64,000 nucleotides of DNA from NCBI GenBank assembly GCA_948957135.1, contig CARDBT010000004.1, positions 62,001-126,000 on the forward strand, written 5' to 3'. Shown here piece after piece: positions 62,254-64,000 of the stretch. The stretch's first letter is position 1, and every line of letters begins with the position of its first letter. The translations under genes were made by a program, and so were the position numbers. The notes under the pieces are model-generated. The model did no database searches. It had not been told where the DNA came from and saw only the letters and a program-made list of their open reading frames with translations. The DNA is from COE1 sp910588595. GTDB lineage: Bacteria; Bacillota; Clostridia; Lachnospirales; Lachnospiraceae.

Positions 62254-64000
62254 ATGGAAATAGATGAGGAGAAACTGATGAGCCGCAGGCGGATGGAGAA
62301 GTGGATCAAGATATTTCTGGTCTTTCTGGCATGTGTGTGGCTGTGTACGATTATTTCAAAAAGCATCTATGTATCAGGGCTTGCGGTTGTCAAGACAGAC
62401 ACTCCCTCGAAAAAGTATGTGGAGCATGTGGTGGAGGCGGACGGCATCGTGACGACAGGCGGGGAGATCGCAGTCAATACACAGTCCGGGCTCCGGGTTG
62501 ACAGGCTCTATGTCATGCAGGGGGACGCGGTCAAAGCGGGCGATGTGCTGTTTACGATCGACCTGAAGGATATAGCGGATATCATCAGCGTCAAGGAGAC
62601 GGAGCTGTCAAAGCTGCAGTGCAATCTATCGGATATCCAGGTCAATGAAGTGATCGACGCGCAGAAGAAGGAAGTGGAGCTCCTCTGGGCGCAGGAGGAC
62701 TACGAGACGGCGGACAAGGAGACGCTGACCGCAAAGGAGCGCGCGAAGGAGGCGCTCGATCAGGCGGAGGCGGAGCTCGGAAAGCATCTGGCAGATCCTG
62801 TGCCGTACACGTCCGACAACTCCCGTCAGGAGGCGTGGGACGATTACCACGACTGGGTGAACAGAGGCTACAGCATCACGGACCAGGTCACGGCAAAGGA
62901 GCGCGAGATCCGGGATCTGGAGGAACAGCTGGCTTGGCTGGGGCAGAACAGAGTGCTCTCGGGCGCGGCAGGGGACAGCGCCGGTGCGGGAACGGATGCC
63001 GGCGCGGACAACAGCGGTACAGAGGCGGATGGCACAACAGAGAGCGCCACTGGTGATACCAGTGGTGATCACGGAAATGCAGATAAGGACGCAGACAGTG
63101 GGACAGCAGACAGCGCCACTGGTGATACCAGTGGCGATCACGATGACAATAGCGTTGGTGATCACGGAAATGCAGATAAGGAGGCAGATACCAGTGATGC
63201 AGATAAGGTTACAGACGGCGATGCTGATGATGCTGACAATGATAATGTTGATAACGATGGCAGTGACGACGTTGATAGTGATGATGGCAATGACAGCAGT
63301 GGCAGCAGCGATACAGATAACAGTGCGGGGACAGACGACATTCCGGCGGACGACGCGGACAATTCAGGAAAAGGGGATGACAGCACAGCGGATCTGACAG
63401 ACGAGGAAATAGCAGCGCAAAAGGAACTGCAGGAGCGGATAAAAAAAGCGAACACAGAGCTGCTCGCGCTGCAGGATGCGCTGACAAAACATGGCAGAGG
63501 TGTGGTGGAACAGCCCGACTTTTCGGCGGAGGAACTAAAATTTGACGAATGGCAGAACACACGCCTGGCACTTGAGGCAAATGTACAGAAAGCGAAAGAA
63601 TATTACAATGATGTGAGCTACAGCCGCGAGGTGACGCTGCGGCAGAAGATGCGTGACATTGCAAATGCGCAGGTGACGACGAGGGCGGATTCCACAGCGG
63701 CGATCTATGAGCTCGACATAAAGCAGATCCAGGATCAGCTTGCAAGCCTTTATTCATTAAAAAAGCAAAAGGGAGCGATCAGGGCTGAAAACGACGGAAT
63801 TGTTTCGAGGATCCAGGTGGAGGTCGGCGGCAGGACGTCGGACACGGCGGCGATCCTGATGACAGATATGCAGCGTCCGTGCCAGTTCAAGTTCAGCATC
63901 ACAAAAGAACAGGGAAAACATGTGCACCTGAATGACACAGTAAGCCTGAAACTGAACGGGCAGTCGGAGATAGAAGCCACGGTTGACTATTTTATGGAAA
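62254..64000 (+). CDS. HlyD/MFP-type membrane adaptor, partial
   Basis: At least 582 codons, open at the right edge. One membrane helix (~19-41) is followed by the first half of a biotinyl-lipoyl domain (~60-105, VQSGLRVDRLYVMQGDAVKAGDVLF-like), a coiled coil (~110-232), a long Asp/Gly/Ser/Thr insert (~235-385), a second coiled coil (~385-500) and the second lipoyl half (IRAENDGIVSRIQVEVGG). Such adaptors work with exporters, often MacB-like ABC transporters, which may follow outside the window. GGAGGG precedes the ATG, 30 bp after the permease gene. Confidence 0.85.
   Translation, partial: MEIDEEKLMSRRRMEKWIKIFLVFLACVWLCTIISKSIYVSGLAVVKTDTPSKKYVEHVVEADGIVTTGGEIAVNTQSGLRVDRLYVMQGDAVKAGDVLFTIDLKDIADIISVKETELSKLQCNLSDIQVNEVIDAQKKEVELLWAQEDYETADKETLTAKERAKEALDQAEAELGKHLADPVPYTSDNSRQEAWDDYHDWVNRGYSITDQVTAKEREIRDLEEQLAWLGQNRVLSGAAGDSAGAGTDAGADNSGTEADGTTESATGDTSGDHGNADKDADSGTADSATGDTSGDHDDNSVGDHGNADKEADTSDADKVTDGDADDADNDNVDNDGSDDVDSDDGNDSSGSSDTDNSAGTDDIPADDADNSGKGDDSTADLTDEEIAAQKELQERIKKANTELLALQDALTKHGRGVVEQPDFSAEELKFDEWQNTRLALEANVQKAKEYYNDVSYSREVTLRQKMRDIANAQVTTRADSTAAIYELDIKQIQDQLASLYSLKKQKGAIRAENDGIVSRIQVEVGGRTSDTAAILMTDMQRPCQFKFSITKEQGKHVHLNDTVSLKLNGQSEIEATVDYFME

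Overview
The window looks like the chromosome of a spore-forming, strictly anaerobic member of the Clostridia, most likely Lachnospiraceae. This rests on the infC-rpmI-rplT operon, spoIVA, an oxygen-sensitive class III ribonucleotide reductase (nrdD/nrdG) under NrdR-like boxes, a tyrosine T-box, a cluster of the type DUF512/radical SAM - der - plsY - gpsA - spoIVA, families such as DUF6465 and DUF6688, and a very large xylanase typical of fibre-degrading gut or rumen bacteria. The family-level placement is inference; no rRNA is present.

Layout. 0-11 kb: end of the infC operon, a DUF6688 membrane protein, dipeptidase pepD, hflK/hflC, small membrane and low-complexity proteins, and two membrane-anchored proteins (TPR and zinc ribbon). 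11-21 kb: a CPA2-type antiporter, an HPr-like protein without the phosphorylatable histidine, tyrS behind a T-box, a divergent PRPP synthetase, then DUF512/der/plsY/gpsA. 20.7-24.4 kb: an accessory block between gpsA and spoIVA with a VbhA-like antitoxin and Fic pair, then a MoxR ATPase, a VWA protein and a small four-cysteine protein. 24.6-32.9 kb: spoIVA, cdd, a membrane-anchored MutS-like ATPase and a heterodimeric ABC exporter. 33-35.4 kb: tRNA-Val, a histidine phosphatase and an XRE/TPR regulator. 35.8-41.8 kb: one 2001-residue secreted GH10 xylanase with repeated sandwich modules, CBM22-like and CBM9-like domains and a C-terminal LysM. 42-46 kb: nrdD, nrdG and dut, then an HTH/ParB-like protein. 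46.8-51 kb: tspO, tyrA and a second-type EF-G.

51-64 kb is the most unusual part. A histidine kinase and OmpR-type response regulator (minus strand) face a tandem pair of paralogous lipoproteins, each joining an Asp-box beta-propeller-like N-terminus to a family 1 solute-binding domain. Two MalF/MalG-type permeases and an HlyD-type adaptor with a long acidic insert follow; the adaptor runs off the window. The same direct repeat (TTTAGAGA-N3-TTTAGAGA, then N9 and a -10 box) stands upstream of the regulator operon and of both lipoprotein genes. I infer one regulon: a sensing and transport system controlled by its neighbouring two-component system. No ATPase for the permeases is visible in the window. 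An AT-rich ATPase plus HEPN-nuclease pair, defence-like and with the HEPN gene frameshifted, sits inside this locus and looks acquired.

Intergenic DNA carries several palindromic repeats: a roughly 158-bp foldback element at 7.1 kb, and a family with related copies at 15.9, 26.3 and 33.2 kb.
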